From the NCBI GenBank assembly GCA_017483575.1, contig JAFUWF010000017.1:62001-126000 (forward strand): 64,000 nucleotides of DNA, written 5' to 3'. This document shows positions 23,595 to 33,313 of the stretch, one piece after another (within the stretch, counting starts at the first letter, position 1; the number at the start of each line of letters is the position of its first letter). The translations under genes were made by a program, and so were the position numbers. The DNA is from Bacteroidales bacterium (GTDB lineage Bacteria > Bacteroidota > Bacteroidia > Bacteroidales > P3). The notes under the pieces were generated by a model. The model saw nothing but the letters and a program-made list of their open reading frames with translations, ran no database searches and had not been told where the DNA came from.

Positions 23595-23610
23595 CTCAGT
23601 TTTTACTCAG

Positions 23611-24966
23611 TTATTCTTTGGCGCGCTCGGCGAACTCCTTGGCGGAGACTTTCTCCACTTCGGGCTTGACCTGGTCTTTGAAGAGTTTGCTGAGGTTGTC
23701 GGCATAGAGGCGGTCGATGACCTGGCCGATGTTCTGGCGGTCGGCGGCGATGCTGCGGGCAGCCTGTTCGAGGCGTTCCTCGGACTTTTCCTTGGTCTCG
23801 CCTTCGATGGGGCGGTCGTTGCGACGAAGGAGGTCCTTGATGTAGTCGACGATCTGGTTGTTGGTGGGCTCGACGGGGCTGATTTCCTCAAGCTTGGACT
23901 CGATGAGTTCCCACTTCAGCGAGGGGACGTACTTGTCGTTCCAGTCGGCCTCGATTTTCTCCGGGGTCATCTCCTTGTCGCCGCGGGAAGCGAACCAGCG
24001 TTTGAGGAAGTTCTCGGGCAGGGGGGCGGTGAACTGGTCGAGGAGGGCTTTGCGGACCTGGTTGACGAAGAGGTAGTCGCTCTGCTCGGCGTTGGCTTTC
24101 TCAATTTCCTTCTGAAGGAGCTTGCGGAAAGCGGCCTCGTCCTTCACGGCCTGGCCGGGGAAGACCATCTGGAAGAGCTCGTCGTTGATCTCGTGGGGGA
24201 TGATGCGGGAGATGCCGGAGAGGGTGAGCTCGACGTCGGCCTTGAACTTCTTGGCGGCGGCGGTGTCGATGTGGAGGGCGCGCTCGATGTCGGCGGTGGG
24301 GAAAGCCTTGGCGAGGTTGAAGACGATCTTTTCCTCAGCCTTCTTGCCCTCGAAGAGGGGCATGAGCTCGGCATCCTTGAGGTTGAGCAGGTTGAGGGAG
24401 ACGAAGGTCTCGATGCCACCTTCCTTGGGAGCACCGCCCTTGTCGAGCTCGACGAGCTTGCCATACATGATATCGCCAGCGGCGACGGTTTCGGGGGTCT
24501 CGAATTTGCCATAGCGGTTGACGACGTTGTTCAGTTCGTTGTCGACATCCTTGGCAGTGACTTTCAGCTGATTGTATTTAACGGAGACCTTGTCCCACTC
24601 GATGTTGAACTCGGGGGCAACGGCGACGTCGAAATAGAACGAGAAGGAGGTACCCTTGGCGAAGTCGACCTCACCGGTCTTCTCGTCGTTGGACATGGGC
24701 ATGCCGAGAATGTGGAGTTTCTCGTCGTCGATATACTTGAAGAGGGAGGTGTTGAGCGTGTTCTGCACGGCGTCGCCGACGATGGCGGGCTTGTACATGC
24801 GCTCGATGAGTCCCTTGGGGGCCATACCCTTGCGGAAGCCGGGGATGGTAGCTTTGTGCTGATACTCTTTCAGCTGCTTGGTGACGTTTTCAATGTAGTC
24901 GTTTTCCTCGATATCAACCTTGATACAGAGTTCCAAATCACTTAATTTCTCTCTTGTGATGTTCAT
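23611..24966 (-). CDS. tig: Trigger factor
   Basis: 451 residues from ATG 24966 (MNITREKLSDLELCIKVDIE); the frame extends to 25032 but the added residues are not family-like. The ribosome-binding signature GFRKGMAPKGLIERMY is near residues 44-59, followed by the FKBP-like prolyl isomerase domain (about 150-240, VAAGDIMYGKLVELDKGG) and the helical C-terminal chaperone arms. It binds ribosomal protein L23 at the exit tunnel and protects nascent chains. Length is normal for Bacteroidales. The usual clpP/clpX neighbours are not here; instead it is followed by the two barrel genes. Confidence 0.93.
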   Translation of the reverse strand: MNITREKLSDLELCIKVDIEENDYIENVTKQLKEYQHKATIPGFRKGMAPKGLIERMYKPAIVGDAVQNTLNTSLFKYIDDEKLHILGMPMSNDEKTGEVDFAKGTSFSFYFDVAVAPEFNIEWDKVSVKYNQLKVTAKDVDNELNNVVNRYGKFETPETVAAGDIMYGKLVELDKGGAPKEGGIETFVSLNLLNLKDAELMPLFEGKKAEEKIVFNLAKAFPTADIERALHIDTAAAKKFKADVELTLSGISRIIPHEINDELFQMVFPGQAVKDEAAFRKLLQKEIEKANAEQSDYLFVNQVRKALLDQFTAPLPENFLKRWFASRGDKEMTPEKIEADWNDKYVPSLKWELIESKLEEISPVEPTNNQIVDYIKDLLRRNDRPIEGETKEKSEERLEQAARSIAADRQNIGQVIDRLYADNLSKLFKDQVKPEVEKVSAKEFAERAKE

Positions 24967-25105
24967 CTGATTGTTTATTTTATTGATTTTTAGTCTTTTT
25001 GTTATTTCCGGTAAAAATGCAAAATTACACAAAATAATTGAATCTGAGAATATAATTTTGCATTATGGTTTATTTTTTATACTTACGCGCGGCGTAAAGC
25101 ATTTA

Positions 25106-26119
25106 TTAATAGAATCCTAGGTTGAGTTGGACAAGAAAATAGAGCAGACCGCGGTTGGGGGTCATGTCGGCATTGGCAGGCATGCGTTTGAAGAGATGGG
25201 TGCGGCGAGCGGCGAAGACCCCTACCCCACCCTTGATGTTGTTGTAGACCTCGGTGCTCTGGGCGATGTCGCCGGTATTGGAGACGGTATTCAGGTAGGC
25301 GTTGAGGTCCTCGGAGCAGCAGGTGAGATACATGTCGACACGGGGGACGAAGAGCTTGCGGGTGGTATCGCCGGCGAAATAATTCCTGATTTGGTCGAGG
25401 AAAAGGTCGCGCGAGTAGTAGACCTCCGAGTATTTGGACGACACCTTGGGGCACATGAAGTCGGCATGGTAAAGGACGCTGTCGCTCCTTTTGTAGTAGA
25501 AACGCACAAAGGGCTGGTAGAGACGTGCATTCTCGAGGTGGTTCCATTTGATCTGGCAGCCCAGCATGTTGTTGCCCATGGGGTCGTAGAAGTCCAGTCC
25601 CCCGGATAGGGTGTCGCCGTTATACACGGTGACGGTGGGCTTGGTGATGAGATTGGCGTTGGTTTGCTTGATGAGGGAGATGGGGTCGGTGGTAGCCAGG
25701 ATGGCGTTGTCGGCAGCGTTGCGGATGGTGAGGACATAGGTGTAGTTCTCCTTCAGGCGGTTCTTGGTGCGGAAGAAATAGAGCGGCTGGGCAGTGCTGG
25801 CGAAGTTGCCGGTGTCGCGGTCGCGAGTGGTGTATTCGAAGGCCATGGAGTCCTTCTGCGTGCCGTTCTCGTAGGCCAGTAGGGAGACAGTGATGGCCCC
25901 ATGGGGATAGTTGATGGAGTCGGAGTTCTGGCCGTAGTTGTAGATGTTATCCTCGGCGAGATAGCAACGTTGGACACGCACCCAGGTGGTGTCGTCGTCC
26001 TGGTCGAGGAGGCAATAGACCACGGGGACATTCTTCCAGCTGGCATTGGGCGAGAACTCAACCTCGCAAGCCGTAAACAGCAACACTACAACAGGTATAA
26101 GATACAATAATTTACGCAT
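25106..26119 (-). CDS. DUF4249-like outer-membrane lipoprotein
   Basis: 337 residues, signal MRKLLYLIPVVVLLFTAC (lipobox FTAC) followed by EVEFSPNASWKNVPVVYCLL, the start pattern of the DUF4249 family. Later strands include VQRCYLAEDNIYNYGQ and YYSRDLFLDQIRNYFAG, and the end LLYFLVQLNLGFY fits a beta-sandwich. Many DUF4249 genes sit beside TonB-dependent receptors, but here the partner upstream is a GH2-fold protein one base away (26121), indicating translational coupling and a shared surface role. Family assignment is from sequence resemblance, not a search. Confidence 0.65.
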   Translation of the reverse strand: MRKLLYLIPVVVLLFTACEVEFSPNASWKNVPVVYCLLDQDDDTTWVRVQRCYLAEDNIYNYGQNSDSINYPHGAITVSLLAYENGTQKDSMAFEYTTRDRDTGNFASTAQPLYFFRTKNRLKENYTYVLTIRNAADNAILATTDPISLIKQTNANLITKPTVTVYNGDTLSGGLDFYDPMGNNMLGCQIKWNHLENARLYQPFVRFYYKRSDSVLYHADFMCPKVSSKYSEVYYSRDLFLDQIRNYFAGDTTRKLFVPRVDMYLTCCSEDLNAYLNTVSNTGDIAQSTEVYNNIKGGVGVFAARRTHLFKRMPANADMTPNRGLLYFLVQLNLGFY

Positions 26120-26120
26120 A

Positions 26121-29100
26121 TCAATGGTTGTTAGATTCGTTTGAATAGGTAGCTTCGCCGACCTCTATTTCGTCCATCATGAGCCACGGCTTGAGGCCTT
26201 TGGCGCGGTGCCAGGCGGGGATGGCACCTATGGACTGGGCGTCGACTTTCAGCATGCTGATGCCGTTCTTGCCCACAGGCACACGCAGCTCCACCACCTG
26301 AGGGGTGTTGGCTTCGGAGGAAGCGGGGTTGATGGGAATGGGCACCTCGACGGTGTCGGCGAATGTGGTGCCGTCGGACGAGAGGGTCAGCGTGACCTGC
26401 TTCGGGGCGAAGGCCCACATGTCGGGCGAATGGGCGAAACGGAGGGTGATAAAATCGATGTCGATAGGTTTGGCCAGGCGCACGGTGGCCACGATACCGT
26501 CGCCGGAGAAGCCAAGCCAGCCCTGCGAGAGGTCGTCGACGGTGCCTTTCTCACCGTCGAAAAGGATGGTATCGATGCCGACATTGAACGGGGTGTTGGG
26601 CTTGCGGGAGAAGGTGGTGGCAACGATATAGTCGTAGTTGAACTTGCGCGTGGCGGTGAACGAGGGCGGCACTCCTTTACCGAAGACACGGGCTTTAACG
26701 ACGGTGGTAGTGGTCAGCGTTACGGGCGATTTGTACAGCGGTGATTCCTCGCTGGGTTCGCTGCCATCAAGGGTGTAGTGGATGTCGCCCTTGGAGGGGC
26801 TGGTGATGGTCACCGTCAGCGGGGCTGAGAAACGGGTTTCGGAGGCGGTGATGACCGGCGGCTCCAGCATGCCTGTGGAGACTCGGAGATAGGTCGTTCC
26901 GATGAAATCCTCCGGATGCTCGCCTCCCTTGGTCTGTTTTTCGAATTGTTCTTCGTTGATATAAAGGGAGGAAATGTTGAATCGCTTAGGAGAAAACCCT
27001 CTCAGGTGCAGGCGGAACGAGGGTTTGGCGGGATGGGCGATAGCAGGAGCAATGCGCAACACACGGTTGTTCGCTTGGAAAGAGAACAGCGTGTTGGGCA
27101 CGTCGACGAAGAGCCCCTTGTAGGCGCTGTCGTTGATAGCACACCAACGGTTGTCGTCGCGCGCCATAGCATGAAGTGTCTCGCGGTAGGTGCCGGGGAC
27201 AGCGCCGCGACGCAGCCCGTAAGGAGTCTCCCTGTCGAGTCCAAACCAGGAAAGGGTATCGTTTTCGCCGAAGGAATGCACCAACTCGACTCGCGGCACA
27301 AGAACTTCATGCATCTGGTCGGAAGGGGCAACAGTATAGTCCACCACCACGTCGCCGGTGGCGAAGACCGTGTAGGTCTGCCGCACATCGCACGCAAGGG
27401 CACCCGTTTGGGTATGATAGCGGAGCATGGCGTCAACGACATAGGTTTCCGGCGTAGGCTGCGTATGACTGAGAGCCACCAGCGAGCGCTTCCAGCCGCG
27501 ATTGTTTTCAAAGAAGAGCGTCAGCGAATCAACAGGGGGCTCGCCGAAGCCCGAGGTGAGCCATTCCATTGTGCCGTCTCCAAGATTGAACGCCACCTCC
27601 GTCAGGTCGGTATGCACACGGCAACGCTCACGCCCGTCAAGGGTTTCGAAAGTTGCCAAGACCTGCCGTCCCTCCACATCGAGCATCTTCTTTTTCGCCG
27701 GCTTGTCTGAGAGTGGGAACACGACAGTGCCCAGGTTGTTGCTTTCCGACGACTGGCGGGCTCCCGCCTTCTGGCGGCGCAGCAAATCGAAACGGACAAA
27801 CAGTTCTTCGCCTGCCTGCAGGTCTACGGGCGGGATACGCAGCTTCACGGACTCCACCCCACCCCCGGCAATGGCCACCGGCAGGTCGCCGGCGGTGATG
27901 TTGGGACGCAGATTAGTAAATATAGTATACTCTAATATATAGTTGCTAAAATCGGAGAAGTCATTGCGGTTATACACCAGGAACTCGGCATCGTCGATGG
28001 TGGTCTTGCTGAGCTGCACGTCAAAAGAGCTGAAGAGGTTTTTCAGGTCTGTCCGCATGGTTCCTGCCAGAGGCCACGCGTCGACAAAACCGCCCTGCAG
28101 GTTGCGGCGATTCTCCACCAGGGACCACAATCCCTCGAGGTCGGCGAAATTGTCGCTTCCCACAGCCGCCAGCATCAGGAAGGGACGGTCGCCAGCCTTC
28201 TCCAGCGACTGGCGCAGCGCCTTCTCCGTAGGCATCATCAGGGCAATGACATCGGTATTCTCCGAGAAATCGGCACCGGCGAAGATAACCGGACGCGATT
28301 TGTCAAGATACTTCAAACGCTTGTATGCCGCCGACATACAGATGCCGTTGTCGCGGCTCTCACCCAACGACCATGCGATAATCGACGGGTGGTTTTTGAA
28401 CTTTCCGTAGAGGTTTTCCACGCGGCGCTCGAAAAGGGGCAGGAAATCCTTGTCGGTGGCCACGGCATGCTGCTGCGTGGACGACGGCAGGAGGTTGGCA
28501 TCGCAGACCACATAGAGGCCCAACTCGTCGCAAAGTTGGTAGAAATAGGGGTCCATCGGCGAATACTTAGCCGTGCGCACCGCATTGATGTTCATTTGCT
28601 TCATGGAAAGAAGGTCCTGCTTCATGCGTTCGCGGGCAGCGAGACCTTCTGTGTGTTTGGTTCCGTAGGTAACGCCCCTGATGGTAAGGGGCTTGCCGTT
28701 CATTTGCAGCAGTCCGTCCTTTACCTCCACATGGCGGAACCCAAAGCGAGCGCCCACCAGCTCTTCTTCTTCCATGTCCTCGTTGCGCAGACGCACAACG
28801 ACGGTATAAAGCTTGGGCGACTCCGCCGACCAGGGCTCCACGTTGCTCCATGTGCGGCTGAGGTCGACGGTGGCCGTGGTGCTCTTGTCGAAGACCACCC
28901 AGCGGCCCATGCGGTCGAAGGTGTGTCCCTTGGGGTCCCACACCTCGACCTCCAGATAGTATTTTCCTTTTTTCTTGCTGTTGAAGACATTGACGTCGAG
29001 CGACAGCGTGCCCGACTGCAAGAGAGCATCGTAGTCGGCCGTCACCGACAAGTCGTCAACATTCGGGTCGCCCTTGAACAGCAGATAAGGCTCCCCGTTG

Positions 29101-29558
29101 AGACCCTCCATCTGGTCCTCGCTCTCAAGCAATGCCTCACGCGAGTGAGTCAGGGCCTCGATGGCAAGCACATTCTTCTTGCCATACTTGAGGAAGTCAT
29201 TGAGAGCAAACTCATTCCAGTGGCGCGAGTCGCCACCGTAGCCTACGGTTTTGCCGTTGAGCGACACGCGGCAGGCGCGGCCGCATCGCACATTGAGCGA
29301 TACACGATAATCTTTCCAGAACTTGTCCACCTCCACTTCGCGCGAGTAGACCACCGAGCTGTCCGTCTTCTTCTGGTTCCATCGACCCGTAAGTTCCATG
29401 AAATAGGGCGAGTCGCGGTAGGCCGACTTGATGATGCCGGCCTCGTCGTCATAGGCTTCCACATTGGACCGCGCCTCCATGCGCGCTCCTTCCTGCTGTG
29501 CCCACAGCGGGACACACAGGGTCATAGCCATCGCCAGAAGAAGGGCAGTCTTTCTCAT
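26121..29558 (-). CDS. GH2-fold protein lacking catalytic residues, with CHB_HEX_C-type and F5/8-type domains
   Basis: 1145 residues from ATG 29558; signal peptide MRKTALLLAMAMTLCVPLWA. The fold order of LacZ-type GH2 enzymes is clear: jelly-roll (~40-190; LNDFLKYGKKNVLAIEALTH), Ig domain (~190-290), TIM barrel (GKPLTIRGVTYGTKHTEG, HPSIIAWSLGESRDNG, RRNLQGGFVDAW). But LacZ GNES (acid/base Glu) is GESR here, ILCEYAHAMGN (nucleophile Glu) is LMLAAVGSDN, and the active-site SHYP and DEANIETHG motifs read AKYS and CDANLLPSS. It cannot be an ordinary retaining glycosidase. Residues ~895-970 resemble a chitobiase C-terminal domain (GDIHYTLDGSEPSEESPLYK) and the last ~150 a discoidin-like sandwich. 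Probably a carbohydrate-binding or structural surface protein working with the adjacent DUF4249-like lipoprotein. Confidence 0.8.
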   Translation of the reverse strand: MRKTALLLAMAMTLCVPLWAQQEGARMEARSNVEAYDDEAGIIKSAYRDSPYFMELTGRWNQKKTDSSVVYSREVEVDKFWKDYRVSLNVRCGRACRVSLNGKTVGYGGDSRHWNEFALNDFLKYGKKNVLAIEALTHSREALLESEDQMEGLNGEPYLLFKGDPNVDDLSVTADYDALLQSGTLSLDVNVFNSKKKGKYYLEVEVWDPKGHTFDRMGRWVVFDKSTTATVDLSRTWSNVEPWSAESPKLYTVVVRLRNEDMEEEELVGARFGFRHVEVKDGLLQMNGKPLTIRGVTYGTKHTEGLAARERMKQDLLSMKQMNINAVRTAKYSPMDPYFYQLCDELGLYVVCDANLLPSSTQQHAVATDKDFLPLFERRVENLYGKFKNHPSIIAWSLGESRDNGICMSAAYKRLKYLDKSRPVIFAGADFSENTDVIALMMPTEKALRQSLEKAGDRPFLMLAAVGSDNFADLEGLWSLVENRRNLQGGFVDAWPLAGTMRTDLKNLFSSFDVQLSKTTIDDAEFLVYNRNDFSDFSNYILEYTIFTNLRPNITAGDLPVAIAGGGVESVKLRIPPVDLQAGEELFVRFDLLRRQKAGARQSSESNNLGTVVFPLSDKPAKKKMLDVEGRQVLATFETLDGRERCRVHTDLTEVAFNLGDGTMEWLTSGFGEPPVDSLTLFFENNRGWKRSLVALSHTQPTPETYVVDAMLRYHTQTGALACDVRQTYTVFATGDVVVDYTVAPSDQMHEVLVPRVELVHSFGENDTLSWFGLDRETPYGLRRGAVPGTYRETLHAMARDDNRWCAINDSAYKGLFVDVPNTLFSFQANNRVLRIAPAIAHPAKPSFRLHLRGFSPKRFNISSLYINEEQFEKQTKGGEHPEDFIGTTYLRVSTGMLEPPVITASETRFSAPLTVTITSPSKGDIHYTLDGSEPSEESPLYKSPVTLTTTTVVKARVFGKGVPPSFTATRKFNYDYIVATTFSRKPNTPFNVGIDTILFDGEKGTVDDLSQGWLGFSGDGIVATVRLAKPIDIDFITLRFAHSPDMWAFAPKQVTLTLSSDGTTFADTVEVPIPINPASSEANTPQVVELRVPVGKNGISMLKVDAQSIGAIPAWHRAKGLKPWLMMDEIEVGEATYSNESNNH

Positions 29559-29571
29559 CGCAGGTCTTCTT

Positions 29572-30171
29572 TTAGTTGCCAAAATACACCGACAGACCGC
29601 CGCCGAACATGTGCAACACCACCGTCTCGGTGAGGCTGGGGTCGTTGAGCATGTCGTAACGAATCACCTGGTTCGACTGCAACAGACGGTAGCTGGCGTG
29701 CATGCCCAAGGCAAAGGAACGGTTGATGGCAAAACGTGCGCCAGCCTCGATGCCGAGGTACAACCCGCCTTCGTCAATCTTCGTAATCGGAGGTTCCGAC
29801 GAGGCACCCACGGGCAGCGAATAGCCCGCCTGCAGCACGGCATAGGGCGTCAGACGGTCGCGCGTGAAGTGGCTGCGCAGCTCGACGAAAAGGGGCAGCT
29901 GGGAGAAAGCGCCCGTGGGATCGGCCAGATAGGCGAAGCCCAGACCCACGGCAGCCTCCTTGCGGAACTGGAAGCCTCCGGAGAACGACGGCATGAAGCC
30001 CGACACCGTATCGGCAAGCCCACTCTCGTTGGGCGAGCGGTTGAGGTTGAAAACATAAGAACCGTCGCCGACAAAATAGATGCCGCGCCAACGGAACTCG
30101 ATATGGTGCTGAGCCGCTGCTGTGCCACCAAGGCACAGCAGCGTTACAGCAGCAATGAAAAACTTTTTCAT
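29572..30171 (-). CDS. Small outer-membrane beta-barrel protein
   Basis: 199 residues, signal MKKFFIAAVTLLCLGGTAAAQ. Mature strands such as IEFRWRGIYFVGDGSYVFN, GGFQFRKEAAVGLGFAYL and AGARFAINRSFALGMHASY, and a final VYFGN, fit an OmpA/PorT-like barrel. Function unknown. It lies 13 bases before the GH2-fold gene and 20 bases after the CoA-transferase gene, all on the minus strand, so it could be read from the kam promoter, although its role is plainly different. Confidence 0.72.
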   Translation of the reverse strand: MKKFFIAAVTLLCLGGTAAAQHHIEFRWRGIYFVGDGSYVFNLNRSPNESGLADTVSGFMPSFSGGFQFRKEAAVGLGFAYLADPTGAFSQLPLFVELRSHFTRDRLTPYAVLQAGYSLPVGASSEPPITKIDEGGLYLGIEAGARFAINRSFALGMHASYRLLQSNQVIRYDMLNDPSLTETVVLHMFGGGLSVYFGN

Positions 30172-30191
30172 CTTGTTATTTTTAATGGATA

Positions 30192-30848
<657 letters not shown>

Positions 30849-30850
30849 TA

Positions 30851-30878
30851 TTTTTGATTTTTAATTTTTAATTTCTCA
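30851..30878. repeat. T-rich heptamer array between kamE and CoA-transferase
   Basis: TTTTTGA, TTTTTAA x2, TTTCTCA on the plus strand (30851-30878). It spans the intergenic gap and includes the kamE stop codon at 30876-30878. Confidence 0.7.
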
Positions 30879-31664
30879 TTTCCAGCCGCGCTTCACCATC
30901 TCCTGCGCGATGTACGAAGCTTCGTCGTCGGCGTAGGTGTTGGGGCCGAAACCAGCGTCGTAGCCCAGCTCCTTGGCCAGCTCGTGGCTGATACGCGGGC
31001 CACCGCAGATGAGGATGACCTTGTCGCGCAGCCCCTCTGCCTCAAGCATCTCGACGAGCTCGGTGAGGTTCTTGATGTGCACATCCTTCTGCGTCACCGT
31101 CTGGCTGACGATGAGGGCGTCGGCATGCAGCTCGATGCCCTTGGCGATGAACTCCTCGTTGGGCACCTGCGAACCCAGGTTGTAGGCGTCGATCATGTCG
31201 TAGCGCTCCAGTCCGTAGTGGCCGGCATAGCCCTTCATGTTCATGATGGCGTCAATGCCCACCGTGTGGGCGTCCGTGCCCGTCGAGGCACCGACAATGA
31301 CAATCTTGCGGCCGATATGCTCACGTATATACTCGTCGCACTCGTGCATGTCCATCGTCGTCGACTCCACCTTGGGCACATGGATGCTCGTGTAGTCCAC
31401 CGTGTGGGTCAGGCTTCCGTAGCAGTTCATGAAGCAGAAGCCCTCGGTCAGCTCCTTCTGGTACACCACCAGGGGGTTCTCGAAGCCCATCTTTTTGAGG
31501 AGCTGCTTGGCGGCCTCTTCGGCCTCGGCACCGGCGGGCACGGGCAGCGTGAAGCTCAGCTGCACCTTGCCGTCGTTCATCGTGTCGCCGTATGGTTTTA
31601 TCTTGGTGAGGTCAAGGGTTTTGTCGTAATCCTTTGCCTCCATCGAATACAATCCTTCGCTCAT
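30876..31664 (-). CDS. kamE: Lysine 5,6-aminomutase, beta (B12-binding) subunit
   Basis: 262 residues. The cobalamin-binding Rossmann domain carries GTDAHTVGIDAI (the DxHxxG motif that supplies the lower-axial His) and LICGGPRISHELAKELGYD. The N-terminal part (KIKPYGDTMNDGKVQLSFTL, FENPLVVYQKELTEGFCFMN) dimerises with KamD. With KamD, adenosylcobalamin and PLP it shifts the terminal amino group of lysine or beta-lysine to C5. ATG 31664 overlaps the kamD stop by one base (TAATG), so translation is coupled. Confidence 0.95.
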   Translation of the reverse strand: MSEGLYSMEAKDYDKTLDLTKIKPYGDTMNDGKVQLSFTLPVPAGAEAEEAAKQLLKKMGFENPLVVYQKELTEGFCFMNCYGSLTHTVDYTSIHVPKVESTTMDMHECDEYIREHIGRKIVIVGASTGTDAHTVGIDAIMNMKGYAGHYGLERYDMIDAYNLGSQVPNEEFIAKGIELHADALIVSQTVTQKDVHIKNLTELVEMLEAEGLRDKVILICGGPRISHELAKELGYDAGFGPNTYADDEASYIAQEMVKRGWK

Positions 31665-33220
31665 TATTTCTTTCCTTTCATTAATTCAACAAACGGGTTA
31701 AAATAGTGCTCGCCCTTCAGGGTGACGCCGTCGAGGCCCTTGCCGCCGGTCTTCGGACGCTTCACGTTGGCGAAGATGCCCTTCTCCAAGGCGGTGAAGA
31801 GACCTTCGCTCTCCATGGTCTCCAGCAGGTGCGTGGCGTTGTGCAGCACTTCCTGGGCGCGGCTCTTGATGATGCCGCCCTCCTTGAACTCCACCTCCTC
31901 GCCGATGTCCTTCATGTTGTTGAAGATATACTTGGCGTTCTCGATGGAGAGGTAGCGGTCGCTCATGAAGGGCGTGTGGATAGCCTCGGTGGGCATACCC
32001 AGCAGCTGCAGGCCCTGGTGCGTCCACTGGCCGATGATGTTGAACAGGGCGTCCTGGATGTGGCCACGGAAGATGTTGCCCGTCATGAACTTCGTCGGGG
32101 GCATGTATTTCAGCGGGGCCTTGGGGAAGATCTCGCGGATCATCTGTGCCTGTGCCAGCTCGTAGAGGAAGCCGTTCTCCAGCATGGGGTCCATCTCGAA
32201 GGCGTGGCCCAGACCCTGCTGCTCCTCGGGCAGGCCGGCCATCAGGGCCAGCTGCTCGTTGATGAGGTCCGAAGCCAGCACCGTGTGCGCCTCCTCGTAG
32301 GCGTCGGCGGTGGTCAGGTAGTTGTCCTCGCCGGTATTGATGATGACGCCGGCGAAGCCGTTGATGATGCGGCTGAAGTATTGGTCAATCAGCGTACGCT
32401 GCATGTTGATGTCGCGGAAGAGGATGCCGTAGAGGGCATCGTTGAGCATCACGTCGAGACCTTCCAATGCGCCCATGGCGGCAATCTCCGGCATGCAGAG
32501 ACCCGAGCAGTAGTTGCAGAGGCGGATGTAGCGGCCCACCTCTTCGCCCACCTCGTCCAAGGCCTTGCGCATGATGCGGAAGTTCTCCTGGGTGGCGAAG
32601 GTGCCGCCGAAGCCTTCGGTCGTGGCGCCGTAAGGCACATAGTCCAGCAGGCTCTGACCCGTGGTGCGGATCACGGCGATGATGTCGGCACCCTGACGGG
32701 CACCGGCCTGGGCCTGCACCACATCCTCGTAGATGTTACCCGTGGCGACGATGATGTACAGATAGGGTTTCGTACCCTCGCCGATGGTCTCGATGTACTT
32801 CTCGCGACGCAAGCGGTTGCCGCGCACCTTGTCGATGGTCTGCTTGATGACAGGCTCCAGGGCCTTGTCGATGTCGGCCTTGGTGTGCACGGGCAGCTTG
32901 GTGATATCCAGCGTGCCGTCGGCGATGGCCTCGGCGATGGCCTGCGGGTCCTTGCCCGTCTCCACCATGGCGTTGCCCACATAAAACATCACACCCTCAC
33001 CCAGCACACCGTTGCTCTTCAGGTGCTCCACCACCACGTTGGGCATGGGCACGTCGTTCGCGTCGACACCGTCGATGCCCAAGAAGCGGCACAAAGTGCG
33101 CTCCACGGCCACCGTCGTGTAATCTTCCACGAAATCCTGCACCTGTCCCGCAATCTTGCGGGCCACATCGCGTGCGTGCTCAACCTCAACAAAATCAAGT
33201 CCTACTTTACTTTTCTGCAT
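31664..33220 (-). CDS. kamD: Lysine 5,6-aminomutase, alpha (TIM-barrel) subunit
   Basis: 518 residues, cytoplasmic. Family segments: HTKADIDKALEPVIKQTIDK, QAQAGARQGADIIAVIRTTG, YVPYGATTEGFGGTFATQEN, YCSGLCMPEIAAMGALEGLD and GNIFRGHIQDALFNIIGQW. It houses the TIM barrel and PLP/AdoCbl interface of the aminomutase. First gene of the kamD-kamE-CoA-transferase run, behind a strong promoter. The leader is only about 50 bases, so no cobalamin riboswitch fits. No kamA, kdd or kce in the window. Confidence 0.95.
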   Translation of the reverse strand: MQKSKVGLDFVEVEHARDVARKIAGQVQDFVEDYTTVAVERTLCRFLGIDGVDANDVPMPNVVVEHLKSNGVLGEGVMFYVGNAMVETGKDPQAIAEAIADGTLDITKLPVHTKADIDKALEPVIKQTIDKVRGNRLRREKYIETIGEGTKPYLYIIVATGNIYEDVVQAQAGARQGADIIAVIRTTGQSLLDYVPYGATTEGFGGTFATQENFRIMRKALDEVGEEVGRYIRLCNYCSGLCMPEIAAMGALEGLDVMLNDALYGILFRDINMQRTLIDQYFSRIINGFAGVIINTGEDNYLTTADAYEEAHTVLASDLINEQLALMAGLPEEQQGLGHAFEMDPMLENGFLYELAQAQMIREIFPKAPLKYMPPTKFMTGNIFRGHIQDALFNIIGQWTHQGLQLLGMPTEAIHTPFMSDRYLSIENAKYIFNNMKDIGEEVEFKEGGIIKSRAQEVLHNATHLLETMESEGLFTALEKGIFANVKRPKTGGKGLDGVTLKGEHYFNPFVELMKGKK

Positions 33221-33269
33221 TGTTGTTGTATTGTTTGTTTATTGTTTTATTACACTATAATTTGAACTG

Positions 33270-33300
33270 CAAAGATACGAAATAAATCCGAACTGACAAA
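33270..33300 (-). promoter_or_regulatory. Promoter of the kam operon
   Basis: Minus strand TTTG (33297-33300), 19-nt spacer, TATCTTTG (33270-33277): full consensus for the Bacteroidota primary sigma factor, about 50 bases before kamD. Confidence 0.8.
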
Positions 33301-33313
33301 AAAATAATCATTC

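Noticed and set aside
25053-25060. Plus-strand TAATTTTG promoter box near 25 kb
   Set aside because: It points at no plus-strand gene; the next genes on both sides are on the minus strand.
33221-33313. Cobalamin riboswitch upstream of kamD
   Set aside because: The leader between the promoter and the ATG is about 50 bases, far too short for a B12 riboswitch, and no B12-box-like sequence is seen.
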